Of a stretch of 51,307 bases of DNA, positions 1-7,338 are shown in pieces. Each line of letters opens with the position of its first letter. Position 1 is the first letter of the stretch. The notes beneath the pieces are model-generated. The model did no database searches, had not been told where the DNA came from, and saw only the letters and a list, made by a program, of their open reading frames with translations. Origin of the DNA: Actinoplanes palleronii (lineage in GTDB: Bacteria > Actinomycetota > Actinomycetes > Mycobacteriales > Micromonosporaceae); contig NZ_BOMS01000002.1 of the NCBI RefSeq assembly GCF_016862315.1, positions 1-51,307 of the forward strand, read 5' to 3'. A program made the position numbers and the translations under genes.

Positions 1-15
1 GTCCGCACCTGCCAT
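1..15 (-). CDS. Start of a downstream ABC transporter gene (partial)
   Basis: An ATG at 15-13 on the minus strand opens a frame that runs off the window edge after five codons. It lies three bases after the stop of the sugar-binding protein gene and has no Shine-Dalgarno sequence of its own, so translational coupling is likely. In ytfQ-type loci the next gene is usually the ABC ATPase. That identity is inference from position only; five residues cannot show it. Confidence 0.35.
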
Positions 16-18
16 GAC

Positions 19-999
19 TCAGTACTTGCGGTCCGGGAGGGCGGCCTTGGCCTGCTCCTGGGTGAAGGTGGTCTCCTGGGTGAGGATCCGCTGCTCGACC
101 GACTCGCCGGCGTGGACCTTCTTGGCCAGCTCCATCAGCTGGGTGCCGAGGAGCGGGCTGCACTCCACGATGTAGTTGATCTTGCCGGCGGCGAGGGCGG
201 TCATGCCGTCCTTGACCGCGTCGACCGTGATGATCTTGATGTCCTTGCCGGGCACCTTGCCGGCCGCCTCGATCGCCTCGATGGCGCCCAGACCCATGTC
301 GTCGTTGTGCGCGTAGAGCACGTCGATCTTCGGGGTGGACTGGAGGAACTGCTCCATGACCGTCTTGCCGTCGGCGCGCTTGAAGTCACCGGTCTGCGAC
401 TTCACGATCTTGATGTTCGGGTTGGCCGCGATCGCGTCGGCGAAGCCCTTCTGCCGGTCGATGGCCGGCGCCGCGCCCGTGGTGCCCTGCAGCTCGACCA
501 CGTTGATCGGGCCGGTCTTGCCCGCGGAGTCCTTGACCAGCCAGTCGCCGGCCTCCTTGCCCTCCTTGACGAAGTCCGAGCCGAGGAAGGTCTTGTACAG
601 CGAGGTGTCCTGCGAGTCCACCGCGCGGTCGGTCAGGATCACCGGGATGTCGGCGTCCTTGGCCTCCTTGAGCACCGCGTCCCAGCCGGACGTGACCACC
701 GGCGAGAACGCGATGACGTCGACCTTCTGGGTGATGAAGCCGCGGATCGCCGAGATCTGGTTCTCCTGCTTGCCCTGGGCGTCGGAGAACTTCAGCTCGA
801 TACCGGCGGCCGGGGCCGCCGCCTTGATGTCGTTGGTGTTCGCGGTGCGCCAGCCGCTCTCCGCACCCACCTGGGAGAATCCCATGACGAGCTTGCCGTC
901 GTCGCTGCCGCCGGCGGCGTCCTTGTCACCACAACCGGCCAGCGCGGACACGGCCAGCAGGCCCGTCATCGCTGCTGCCGCCATCATCTTCACGCGCAC
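19..999 (-). CDS. ytfQ: Sugar ABC transporter substrate-binding lipoprotein, YtfQ-like
   Basis: This is an extracytoplasmic binding protein that delivers a sugar (galactofuranose in E. coli YtfQ; a pentose such as arabinose is possible here) to an ABC importer. The N-terminus has a hydrophobic signal and a lipobox ending LAGC, so it is lipid-anchored. The mature part opens with GFSQVGAESGWR and contains KQENQI and PVVTSGW, which closely follow YtfQ, and the periplasmic-binding-protein type I fold continues to the end. About 326 residues is normal. I chose GTG at 999 because AGGAGG (1005-1010) is 5 nt upstream; the ATG at 1002 would be only 2 nt away. A LacI-type operator lies at 1016-1029 and a divergent lacI gene starts at about 1229, so it is probably repressed without sugar. 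Confidence 0.85.
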   Translation of the reverse strand: MRVKMMAAAAMTGLLAVSALAGCGDKDAAGGSDDGKLVMGFSQVGAESGWRTANTNDIKAAAPAAGIELKFSDAQGKQENQISAIRGFITQKVDVIAFSPVVTSGWDAVLKEAKDADIPVILTDRAVDSQDTSLYKTFLGSDFVKEGKEAGDWLVKDSAGKTGPINVVELQGTTGAAPAIDRQKGFADAIAANPNIKIVKSQTGDFKRADGKTVMEQFLQSTPKIDVLYAHNDDMGLGAIEAIEAAGKVPGKDIKIITVDAVKDGMTALAAGKINYIVECSPLLGTQLMELAKKVHAGESVEQRILTQETTFTQEQAKAALPDRKY

Positions 1000-1015
1000 C
1001 ATAACCTCCTGAGAC

Positions 1016-1029
1016 TGTTACCGTTAACA
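1016..1029 (-). promoter_or_regulatory. LacI-type operator O1 (ytfQ promoter side)
   Basis: The near-palindrome TGTTAACGGTAACA (read on the minus strand) sits just upstream of the Shine-Dalgarno sequence of the sugar-binding protein gene. LacI-family operators are palindromes centred on CG, as here. The motif recurs at 1116-1129 and upstream of araD at 6165-6178. Confidence 0.7.
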
Positions 1030-1115
1030 AAAGAGCAGCGGAGGGCACACGGGTGCCCTGGCCGCGAAGATCTCCCTCGATGCTGCGACCGGGGTCACAG
1101 CTTGCGTTTCGTGAG

Positions 1116-1129
1116 TGTTACCGTTCTCA
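1116..1129 (-). promoter_or_regulatory. LacI-type operator O2 (lacI promoter side)
   Basis: TGAGAACGGTAACA on the minus strand keeps the AACGGTAACA half of O1 and starts exactly 100 bp from it. Two copies in one divergent intergenic region suggest that the regulator controls both the transporter and itself, perhaps with looping. Confidence 0.6.
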
Positions 1130-1228
1130 ACGTGATCGTCAAGAGATCAGCATCGTTGTTTCAGGCAGATTGCAAGAACGCCGGTTTCACCCCAGGTCAT
1201 CGAACGACTACCTGCTAGGAATCGTCCA

Positions 1229-2323
1229 ATGCCGACCTCAGACCCGGCGCCGGACGTCGAACCGGCTGCCCCGATGCCCTCACCCGTCCTTCGGCCGCGA
1301 TCCGGCAAGGAGCGGGGAAGCGTCATGCGCGACGTCGCGAAGCTGGCCGGCGTGTCCCACCAGACCGTCTCCCGGGTGATCAACGATCATCCCAACGTGC
1401 GGACGGAGACCCGCGAGCGTGTGCTCGCCGCGATGCGCTCGCTCAACTACCGGCGCAACCTCGCGGCGCGCACCCTGGCCACCCGGGAGTCCCGGACGCT
1501 CGGCATCATCGGCTTCGAGACCACGTTGTTCGGTCCCGAGTCGATGCTCTACGGCATCGAGAGCGCCGCCCGCGCAGCCGGATACCTGGTCAGCGTCGCG
1601 ACCGTGCGCGAGCTCGCGCACCACCCGGTCCTCGAGGCGGTCGACCGCCTCGCCCAGCACGACGTCGACGGCATCATCGCGATCGCCCCGAAACCCGCCG
1701 TGACCACCGCGCTCACCCACGCGCCGGCCGGCCTGGCGTGCGTCGCGGTGGGTGGCTCCGGTTCCGGCGTCGAGCCCTTCCCGACCGTACGGGTGGACAA
1801 CGTGACCGGCGCCCGCCTCGCCACCCAGCACCTGCTCGACCTGGGCCACGCCACCGTGCACCACGCGGCCGGCCCGCCCGACTGGCCGGAGGCACAGGCC
1901 CGGGTCGACGGCTGGCGCGAGACGCTCTACGCGGCCGGCGCGGTCGTCCCGGCGATCTCCCCCGGCTGGTGGGACGCCGCCGCCGGCTACGAGCAGGGCC
2001 GCCGCCTGGCCGCCGACCCCTCGGTCACCGCGATCTTCGCGGCCAACGACCGGATAGCGCTGGGCGTGCTGCGCGCCCTGCACGAGTCCGGCCGCCGCGT
2101 CCCGGACGACGTGAGCGTCGTCGGTTTCGACGACATGCCCGACTCCGGCTACTTCATGCCGCCGCTCACCACCGTGCACCAGGACTTCGCCGAGATGGGC
2201 CGCCGCGCCCTGGCCCTGCTGCTGCACCACATGGCCCGCGCCGACGGCGCCGACCCCCCGCCGAACGTCCTGGTCGCCCCGGACCTGGTCCTCCGAGCCA
2301 GCACCGCCCCCCGCTTCGACTGA
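1229..2323 (+). CDS. LacI-family transcriptional regulator
   Basis: A LacI/GalR repressor. The helix-turn-helix is plain at [20 protein letters not shown] (about residues 33-52), with the hinge helix region following, and then a type I periplasmic-binding-protein-like sensor domain with typical [14 protein letters not shown] and VSVVGFDD segments. The gene is divergent from the sugar-binding gene, with two matching operators between them, and a third operator precedes araD. It is therefore the likely local regulator of pentose uptake and use. The start is uncertain. ATG 1229 has a weak AGGAA upstream; ATG 1325, just before the HTH, would give 332 residues and has AAGGAG 12 nt away. Sensor ligand unknown. 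Confidence 0.85.
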   Translation: MPTSDPAPDVEPAAPMPSPVLRPRSGKERGSVMRDVAKLAGVSHQTVSRVINDHPNVRTETRERVLAAMRSLNYRRNLAARTLATRESRTLGIIGFETTLFGPESMLYGIESAARAAGYLVSVATVRELAHHPVLEAVDRLAQHDVDGIIAIAPKPAVTTALTHAPAGLACVAVGGSGSGVEPFPTVRVDNVTGARLATQHLLDLGHATVHHAAGPPDWPEAQARVDGWRETLYAAGAVVPAISPGWWDAAAGYEQGRRLAADPSVTAIFAANDRIALGVLRALHESGRRVPDDVSVVGFDDMPDSGYFMPPLTTVHQDFAEMGRRALALLLHHMARADGADPPPNVLVAPDLVLRASTAPRFD

Positions 2324-2469
2324 CCCCTTCCGCTCCGGACCGCGGTCCCCTCAGGCGCTTTTTCACGGTACGAATGTGCAGTCCCGCCCGCGGGCTACAA
2401 GCCACGCCCCGCCCGTGAGGCCACCGCGACGCCCTGCCCACTCCCGACCGCCGCGCGCCTCCCGCCCCC

Positions 2470-2522
2470 GGCTGGCTCTCACGGTTGCCTCGAGCCCCTC
2501 GAAGGGACCGCCAGCACCAGCC
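2470..2522. repeat. Palindromic repeat family, degenerate copy 1
   Basis: Starts GGCTGGCTCTCACGGTTGCC and ends in CCAGCACCAGCC. It is the most diverged of six related palindromes in the window, recognised by its arm ends and by the upstream flank CCGCCGCGCGCCTC, which is shared with the copies at 37929 and 51165. Confidence 0.45.
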
Positions 2523-2555
2523 CGGGTCTCGCGCCGACGAGCGGACCCGGGGGGT

Positions 2556-2608
2556 GGCTGGTTCTCAGGGGTGCCTCGATCGCAGGGAGACACCCCTCAC
2601 GACCAGCC
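2556..2608. repeat. Palindromic repeat family, copy 2
   Basis: The left arm GGCTGGTTCTCAGGGGTGCC (2556-2575) pairs with a right arm ending CACGACCAGCC (to 2608). The arms are about 22 bp with a short centre and a few mismatches. It lies within the larger inverted repeat 2361-2717. Confidence 0.7.
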
Positions 2609-2791
2609 GGGGTGGGGAGGCGCGGGGCGGTCCGGGGTGGCTGCGGCCTCGCGTGGCCTCACGGGCGGGACGTGGCTCGTAGCCTACGGACGGGCGCTCC
2701 TCGTTCGTACCGTGAAAGGGCGGACCGGAAGGGCGCGGACCTGGGCGGGACGGAGGTCCGGTGGTGGCTACCGGTGGGTACAGTGCGCGCC

Positions 2792-3301
2792 ATGATGGAG
2801 GACGGGGTTCCGGCGTTCGGGCTGCTGGTGTCGGCGTTTCTGGTGCTGGTGCCGGCCGGGGTGGGCCTCTTCATGATCTACCGGGGGCTGCGGCACTGGA
2901 ACCGGGCGCGGCGGCTGATCGCGACCGGGGAGCGGGCGGTGGCCGTCGTGATCGACAACTCGGTCGAGTCGCACAGTCACGGCCGGATGAGCTTCCTCCC
3001 GGTGGTCACGTTCCGCACTCAGCTCGGCCGTGAGGTACGCACGGTGATCGCCGAGAAGCGCAGCAACCTGTCGCACGTGCCCGGCACGCAGCACACGGTG
3101 GCCTTCGACCCGGAGCAGCCGGAGCGGGCCGTGCCGATCGACGGGCAGGGCGCCGGTATGGCCGGAGCGGTGATCGTGGGGGCGATCTTCCTGCTCTTCG
3201 CGGGGGTCGCGTTCTTCATGACCAGCCTGATCTTCCTGTCGCCGGACAGCCCGGTCTTCGACGACGGCACGTTCGGCGACTTCCCCGGCAGCTTCCCCTG
3301 A
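2792..3301 (+). CDS. DUF3592-type small membrane protein
   Basis: A 169-residue protein with an N-terminal membrane helix (about residues 7-28), a middle soluble part with VTFRTQLGREVRTVIAEKR, and a C-terminal helix (about 127-150). This two-helix layout with a small beta-rich insert fits the DUF3592 family; the function is unknown. The open frame extends far upstream, but I start at ATG 2792 because the protein-like composition begins there and a TACAGT hexamer at 2779-2784 is 7 nt upstream, consistent with a leaderless transcript. No Shine-Dalgarno sequence is visible. A second ATG follows at 2795. Confidence 0.75.
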   Translation: MMEDGVPAFGLLVSAFLVLVPAGVGLFMIYRGLRHWNRARRLIATGERAVAVVIDNSVESHSHGRMSFLPVVTFRTQLGREVRTVIAEKRSNLSHVPGTQHTVAFDPEQPERAVPIDGQGAGMAGAVIVGAIFLLFAGVAFFMTSLIFLSPDSPVFDDGTFGDFPGSFP

Positions 3302-3382
3302 GTCGTCGCGAGGAGGATTCAGCTCACCCGCAGCGGTGAATGAACCCGCTCCGCACCGCTCACGCCGATTACAGTCCGAGGG

Positions 3383-3925
3383 GTGGTCGACGGCGACAGC
3401 GAACCCCCGTCCCGCGGAGGCGTCCCCGGCTGGCTACGCCGCCGGCGGCACCCGCGACTGTCCGGCACGCTGCGTGTCCGCGGCCCGCTCGGTCACGACG
3501 TGACGATCCCGTTGCGCGGCCGGGCCGCCGTTCTCACCCGCAACGGTTCCGGGCTGCCCGGCCACGGCGACGTCTGGGCGGTGCACACCGACCCGCAGGC
3601 CACCGCGGTCAGCCTGATGATCAGTTACGGTCGCACCGACGATCCGGCCGACCGGCAGACCGGGCTCTGCCCACCCGGCGCGACCATCACCCTGGCCGGG
3701 ACCAGGTTCACCTGGCACCGCCCGGCCACCGGTGAGACGCCGGTCCCGCCCGCCGCCGCGATCCCCCGGCCGCGCACCGGCAACGGCGCTCCGGCAGCGG
3801 GCCACGAGCCGGGGGCGAATCGCAACACCCGCGCCCCGTTCCCGCGGTCCGGCAACGCCCGACCGGCGCCGGTCGGGCTCCGCCGGCGGGTCCGGGCGAT
3901 GGTCCGCGAGATCACCGGCCGCTGA
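3383..3925 (+). CDS. Hypothetical protein with basic, proline-rich tail
   Basis: I do not recognise this 180-residue protein. Residues 25-115 look like a compact beta-rich domain (LSGTLRVRGPLGHDVTIPLRGRA..., then AVSLMISYGRT), and the rest is a Pro/Arg/Gly-rich tail that is probably disordered. The GTG start at 3383 follows a TACAGT hexamer at 3370-3375 by 7 nt and has no ribosome binding site, so a leaderless start is plausible. Its stop codon lies in a short duplicated sequence that also supplies the stop of the converging glycoside hydrolase remnant. Confidence 0.55.
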   Translation: MVDGDSEPPSRGGVPGWLRRRRHPRLSGTLRVRGPLGHDVTIPLRGRAAVLTRNGSGLPGHGDVWAVHTDPQATAVSLMISYGRTDDPADRQTGLCPPGATITLAGTRFTWHRPATGETPVPPAAAIPRPRTGNGAPAAGHEPGANRNTRAPFPRSGNARPAPVGLRRRVRAMVREITGR

Positions 3926-3966
3926 GGGACCGGACGATCAGCGGCCGCTGAGGGACCGGGCGGCGA
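3916..3966. repeat. Short direct duplication spanning two convergent stops
   Basis: The segment GGCCGCTGAGGGACCGG followed by CGATCAG occurs twice in tandem around 3918-3941 and 3942-3966. The first copy holds the stop of the upstream plus-strand gene; the stop of the minus-strand hydrolase remnant is at 3938-3940. It is probably a local duplication at the 3' ends. Confidence 0.6.
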
Positions 3967-4834
3967 TCAGCCGCCGATACGCCTCGAACGCGGGCTTCGG
4001 CGTGTAGTCGTCGCGCAGCAACCCGAGCCGGAAGACCGGCTCGACACCGCCGGAATCCGCGTCCCGCAGCGCGTGGTACTCATACACCTCGATGGCCAGC
4101 CGCTCGGCGAGCCCGGCGACGATCCCGACCACCAGCTCCAGCACCTCCACCTGACGTTCCGCGCTCCGGCCCGGCCCGGTCCCCCAGCCGTGCTCGGTGA
4201 TGTGCAGCGGCAGCGTCGCCGGGAGGCCGGCCGCGGCCAGGCTCGACTCCCGGAACCCGATCAGCGACCCGGTGACGATCGCGGCGAGCCGCCCGGCCGG
4301 GACGGGCCGGAAGACGTCCGGGAAGAAGTCGAGCCCCACGTAGTCCAGCGCGGAGCGGAACTCGTCGCCGCCGCGCCGGCCCAGGTCGGTCCAGAACTCC
4401 TGCGCCGGGTCGAAGTCCAGCGTGGAGTTGCAGCCGATCCGGACGTCGAGGCCGAGCCGCGTGGCCTCCCGCTTCGCCTCGATCACCCCGCGGATCAGCG
4501 CGTCGCGGACCGCCGGGGCGCCGCCGTCGCCGCCCGGCCCGGCGTGGTTCGGCTCCTCGGTGATCTGCAGCGACGCCAGCCGCGGTCCGTGTGTCCGGAG
4601 CTGATCACGCAGGAAGGCGAGCCAGCCGGTGAGGTCGGCGCCCGGTTCGCGGAAGCAGGCCACCAGGTCGAGGCGGCGCGAACCGGTCGCGTACTGCTCC
4701 GGCTCCGGCGGGGCGGCCGGCAGTCCCGCCCCGGCGTCGGCGTAGTGCACGTAGCCCCGGACCAGGAACGGGTGGTCACCGTGCAACGCGGTCAGGGCCG
4801 CCTCGATCCGGGCCGGGTCCTCGGCCGGGCCGGG
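3938..4834 (-). pseudogene. Glycoside hydrolase-like protein, N-terminus missing
   Basis: The reading frame from about 4834 down to the stop at 3938 encodes about 298 residues of a TIM-barrel glycosidase. It has an ITEEPN segment where an acid/base glutamate would sit and LPLHITEHGWGTG with a candidate nucleophile glutamate near the end, followed by a normal C-terminal helix (YTPKPAFEAYRRLI). Upstream of about 4834 the frame continues only as antisense of a TetR C-terminus, so the first part of the barrel, the start codon and the promoter are missing. The exact junction is uncertain by some tens of bases. GH family not assigned. Confidence 0.65.
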
Positions 4835-5245
4835 CTCGCATCGGCGGTGGCGGCGCTGCGGCGGGCGTTCCTGACCGAGCTCGATCACGGCGCGGCGACG
4901 CTCGGGATCAACCCGGGGATGGCGGCGTTCTGGCGGGTGGTCGAGGAGAGCGCGGCGCTGCGGGCCCGGGTCCGGCAGATGCGCGACCGGGCCGAGGAGT
5001 TGCTCGCCGAGACGTTGCGGAGCGAGACCGGCGCGACCGGGGACGATCCGATGCCCCGGATCGCGGCCGCGCTGCTGGTCGCGGCGGATGCCGCGCTGCA
5101 CGCCGAGATCCGGCGCCGGGTCCAGGCAGAACAAGACCCCGATGTCGTACGGGCGGAGGCCCGGCGGATGGCCGGGGCCGCGTTCGACGTGCTGGAGAAG
5201 GGGCTTCCGGCGTACGCGGTACGGCGTACGGCGAAAGCCCCTTGA
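4835..5245 (+). pseudogene. TetR-family regulator, C-terminal fragment only
   Basis: From about 4835 the plus frame reads as the helical C-terminal part of a TetR-family regulator (SAVAALRRAFLTE, then ALRARVRQMRDRAEELL and IAAALLVAADAAL). No N-terminal DNA-binding domain is present: upstream the frame is antisense of the glycoside hydrolase. About 135 residues remain of a normal length near 200. With the hydrolase remnant this forms a head-to-head pair that has lost both 5' ends, consistent with one deletion. Confidence 0.65.
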
Positions 5246-5257
5246 CCGGAAGTTATT

Positions 5258-5296
5258 GCCGGCCCGGGCGATGCTCCCAGCCACGCCCGGGCCGGC
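5258..5296. terminator. Strong hairpin, probable terminator
   Basis: A perfect 13-bp stem (GCCGGCCCGGGCG at 5258-5270 with its complement at 5284-5296) and a 13-nt loop lie after the TetR fragment and near the 3' end of araD. There is no T-run, which is common for actinobacterial terminators. Confidence 0.6.
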
Positions 5297-5427
5297 GGGC
5301 CGCGCCATCCCCCTGACCCGCTCTCAAAGGCGGGAGAAAGCGGCAACCCGAGAGGGCGCATCACGTTCTGTTCGGCACCGGCCGCTCGCTGCCGCGACGG
5401 CCGGTTACGGATGCGTCCCCGGGTGGA

Positions 5428-6141
5428 TCAGGACTTGACGCCCGGGTTGCCGTAATAGGCGCCCGGGCCGTGCTTGCGTTTGAAGTGCCGTTCCTGCAGG
5501 TGCTGCGGCGTGAACGCGGCCGGGTTGAGCGCCAGCGTCTTGATCGCCATGTCGGCGACCGCCTCGACGATGATCGCGTGCTCGACCGACTTCTTCGGGC
5601 TGACGCCCCAGGTGAACGGGCCGTGGTTGGCGACCAACGCCGCGGGCATGGCGGCCGCGGCCTCGTCGTCACCGATCAGCTCGATGATCACCTGACCGGT
5701 GTTGAACTCGTAGTCGTTCGCGCACTCCTCGGGGGTGAGCCCCCGGGTCACCGGCACCGGGCCGTTGAACGTGTCGGCGTGCGTGGTGCCGAGCAGCGGG
5801 ATGTCCCGGTCGGCCTGCGCGAACGCGACCGCGTTGGCCGAGTGGGTGTGGGTGATGCCGCCGATCGAGGGCCAGGCCAGGTAGAACGCGCGGTGTGACT
5901 CGGTGTCGACCGAGGGTCGCAGGTCACCACCGAGCACCTTGCCGGTCGCCAGGTCGATCGGGACGAGCATGTCGGGGGTGAGATCGTCGTACGACACCCC
6001 GGACGGCTTGATCAGGAAGAGCCCGGCCTCACGGTCGACGCCGCTGACGTTGCCCCAGGTGAGCTGGGCCAGTCCGGCCTTCGGGATGATCTGGTTGGCC
6101 AGCCACACGTCCTGGCGCAGGGCTTGCGATCCGATCGTCAC
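5428..6141 (-). CDS. araD: L-ribulose-5-phosphate 4-epimerase
   Basis: A cytoplasmic zinc-dependent class II aldolase-family enzyme that converts L-ribulose 5-phosphate to D-xylulose 5-phosphate, the last step of L-arabinose catabolism. Visible family features are LTWGNVSGVD near the N-terminus, KPSGV (phosphate binding), the zinc motif HTHSANAVAFAQ, GTTHAD, and NHGPFTWG. Length 237 fits AraD. I chose GTG at 6141 because GGAAGGAAG lies 7 nt upstream; the frame opens further up at 6159. A LacI-type operator at 6165-6178 matches those at the ytfQ/lacI locus. araA and araB are not in this window and the gene appears monocistronic. Confidence 0.9.
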   Translation of the reverse strand: MTIGSQALRQDVWLANQIIPKAGLAQLTWGNVSGVDREAGLFLIKPSGVSYDDLTPDMLVPIDLATGKVLGGDLRPSVDTESHRAFYLAWPSIGGITHTHSANAVAFAQADRDIPLLGTTHADTFNGPVPVTRGLTPEECANDYEFNTGQVIIELIGDDEAAAAMPAALVANHGPFTWGVSPKKSVEHAIIVEAVADMAIKTLALNPAAFTPQHLQERHFKRKHGPGAYYGNPGVKS

Positions 6142-6164
6142 GATGCCGCTTCCTTCCACCCGGT

Positions 6165-6178
6165 TGTTAACGCTAACT
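6165..6178 (-). promoter_or_regulatory. LacI-type operator O3 upstream of araD
   Basis: TGTTAACGCTAACT lies 23 bp upstream of the araD start and differs from O1 by one core base (GC for GG) and the last base. This places araD under the same regulator as the sugar transporter about 4 kb away. Confidence 0.7.
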
Positions 6179-6231
6179 ATAGGTGATCACGGGCTCGTGG
6201 TGAACTGGCTTGTGAGCGTGAACACCGAGGG

Positions 6232-7275
6232 TTACCGCAGGGTGGCGACCTCCGCGGCGACCCGCTCACGCAGCGTATCCGGCAGCGGTGCGTATCCGGC
6301 CCTCGACGCGGCAGCCTGACCCGCCGGACTCGCCGCGTGGGCCAGGAAACCGCGGGCCACCGCCGAGGCGCCGGTGCGGCACACCACCTCGTACGTCACC
6401 TGCACGAGCGGGTAGGCACCACCGTACAGATCCGGGTAGTTCACCTCGAGCCGTAGATCGCCGGTACTTCTCGCGGACGCGACGGCGGTCGCCGCGGCCT
6501 GGTCGGTGGGCGCGGCGAAGTCGCCCCGCGCGTCGCCGACCAGGGCCATGGCCAGCTCGTTCACCCGGGCGTAGGAGGCCTCGGCGTAGCCGATCGCGCC
6601 GTCGGTGCGGGCGATCGCCGCGGCCAGCCGGTCGCTGCCGGACCGGGCCAGACCGCCCGGGGCCGGCCAGGCGCTGCCCGGCGGGTAGGGCCAGTCCGCC
6701 CGGGCCGCGCCGGCCAGGAAACGGGTGAAGTTCGCGGTGGTCCCCGAGCTGTCCTCGCGGTGCACCGGGCGGATCGGGGTGGCCGGCAGCACCAGGCCCG
6801 GGTTGTCGGCGGCGATCGCCTTGTCACGCCAGGTGGTGACCTTGCCGTTGAAGATCTTCGCGATGGTGGCCGGGGTCAGCCGCAGCTCGGCGACGCCGGC
6901 GACGTTGTAGGCGAGCGCGATCGGGCCGATCACCAGGGGCAGGTGCGCGGCCGGGGTGCCGCCGCAGCGGGTGGTGGCGGTGGCCTGTTCGGTATCGGTC
7001 AGCGGGGCGTCGGTGCCGGCGAAGTCACCGGTGCCGGCCAGGAACGCGCGCACGCCCGCGCCGGAGCCGGTGCTGTCGTATCCGACGGCCGCCTCCGCGC
7101 AGGCGATCTGGTACTGGCGGATCCACTCGTTGATCGCGTTGGCCTGGGCCGAGGAGCCCTGGCCGCTCGCCGCACCCGTCGCGCACGGTACCGGGTCGGC
7201 GGACTCGGCGGGCTCGTCACAACCGGTCAGCAGCAGGAGGAGGGCGGCCAGGGCGGCCGCGGGGAGCTTTCTCAC
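6232..7275 (-). CDS. pstS: Phosphate ABC transporter substrate-binding lipoprotein, PstS-like
   Basis: A surface lipoprotein that binds inorganic phosphate. The signal peptide is short and hydrophobic and ends in the lipobox LLTGC. The mature protein shows family landmarks: YDSTGSGAGVRAFLAG (phosphate-binding STGSG loop), FAGTDAPLTD, LPLVIGPIALAYNV, IFNGKVTTWRDKAI, VHREDSSGTTANFTRFL and IGYAEASYA. At 347 residues it is normal. The start is GTG 7275 with GAGAGG 6 nt upstream; the frame continues to 7317. It lies 63 bp after a membrane-protein gene on the same strand, and a candidate PHO box precedes that gene. pstCAB are not visible here. Confidence 0.85.
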   Translation of the reverse strand: MRKLPAAALAALLLLLTGCDEPAESADPVPCATGAASGQGSSAQANAINEWIRQYQIACAEAAVGYDSTGSGAGVRAFLAGTGDFAGTDAPLTDTEQATATTRCGGTPAAHLPLVIGPIALAYNVAGVAELRLTPATIAKIFNGKVTTWRDKAIAADNPGLVLPATPIRPVHREDSSGTTANFTRFLAGAARADWPYPPGSAWPAPGGLARSGSDRLAAAIARTDGAIGYAEASYARVNELAMALVGDARGDFAAPTDQAAATAVASARSTGDLRLEVNYPDLYGGAYPLVQVTYEVVCRTGASAVARGFLAHAASPAGQAAASRAGYAPLPDTLRERVAAEVATLR

Positions 7276-7338
7276 GTCGTACCTCTCAGCGGTTGTCGGC
7301 ATCGACCGTCGGCGCACCGCAAGCGTTCCGCGTCCGTC

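Larger units (their letters stand above)
2361..2717. repeat. Large inverted repeat, arms about 64 bp, possible non-autonomous element
   Basis: The left arm at 2361-2424 pairs with the right arm at 2653-2717. Both ends begin with TTTCACGGTACGAA when read inward, and the inner 18 or so bases (CCCGCCCGTGAGGCCAC region) also match perfectly. By eye about five positions in six pair. A degenerate single arm resembling this sequence occurs at about 37832-37880 beside another palindrome copy, so the arm belongs to a dispersed family. No transposase is present; a MITE-like or structural repeat is possible. Confidence 0.65.
2324..2791. other. Gene-free gap filled by a nested inverted-repeat block
   Basis: No convincing gene is present in this 468-bp gap; the frames across it are arginine/proline-rich shadows. 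It holds a long imperfect inverted repeat (2361-2424 with 2653-2717) enclosing two smaller palindromes (2470-2522 and 2556-2608). The promoter of the DUF3592 gene is at its right end (TACAGT at 2779-2784). Confidence 0.7.
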
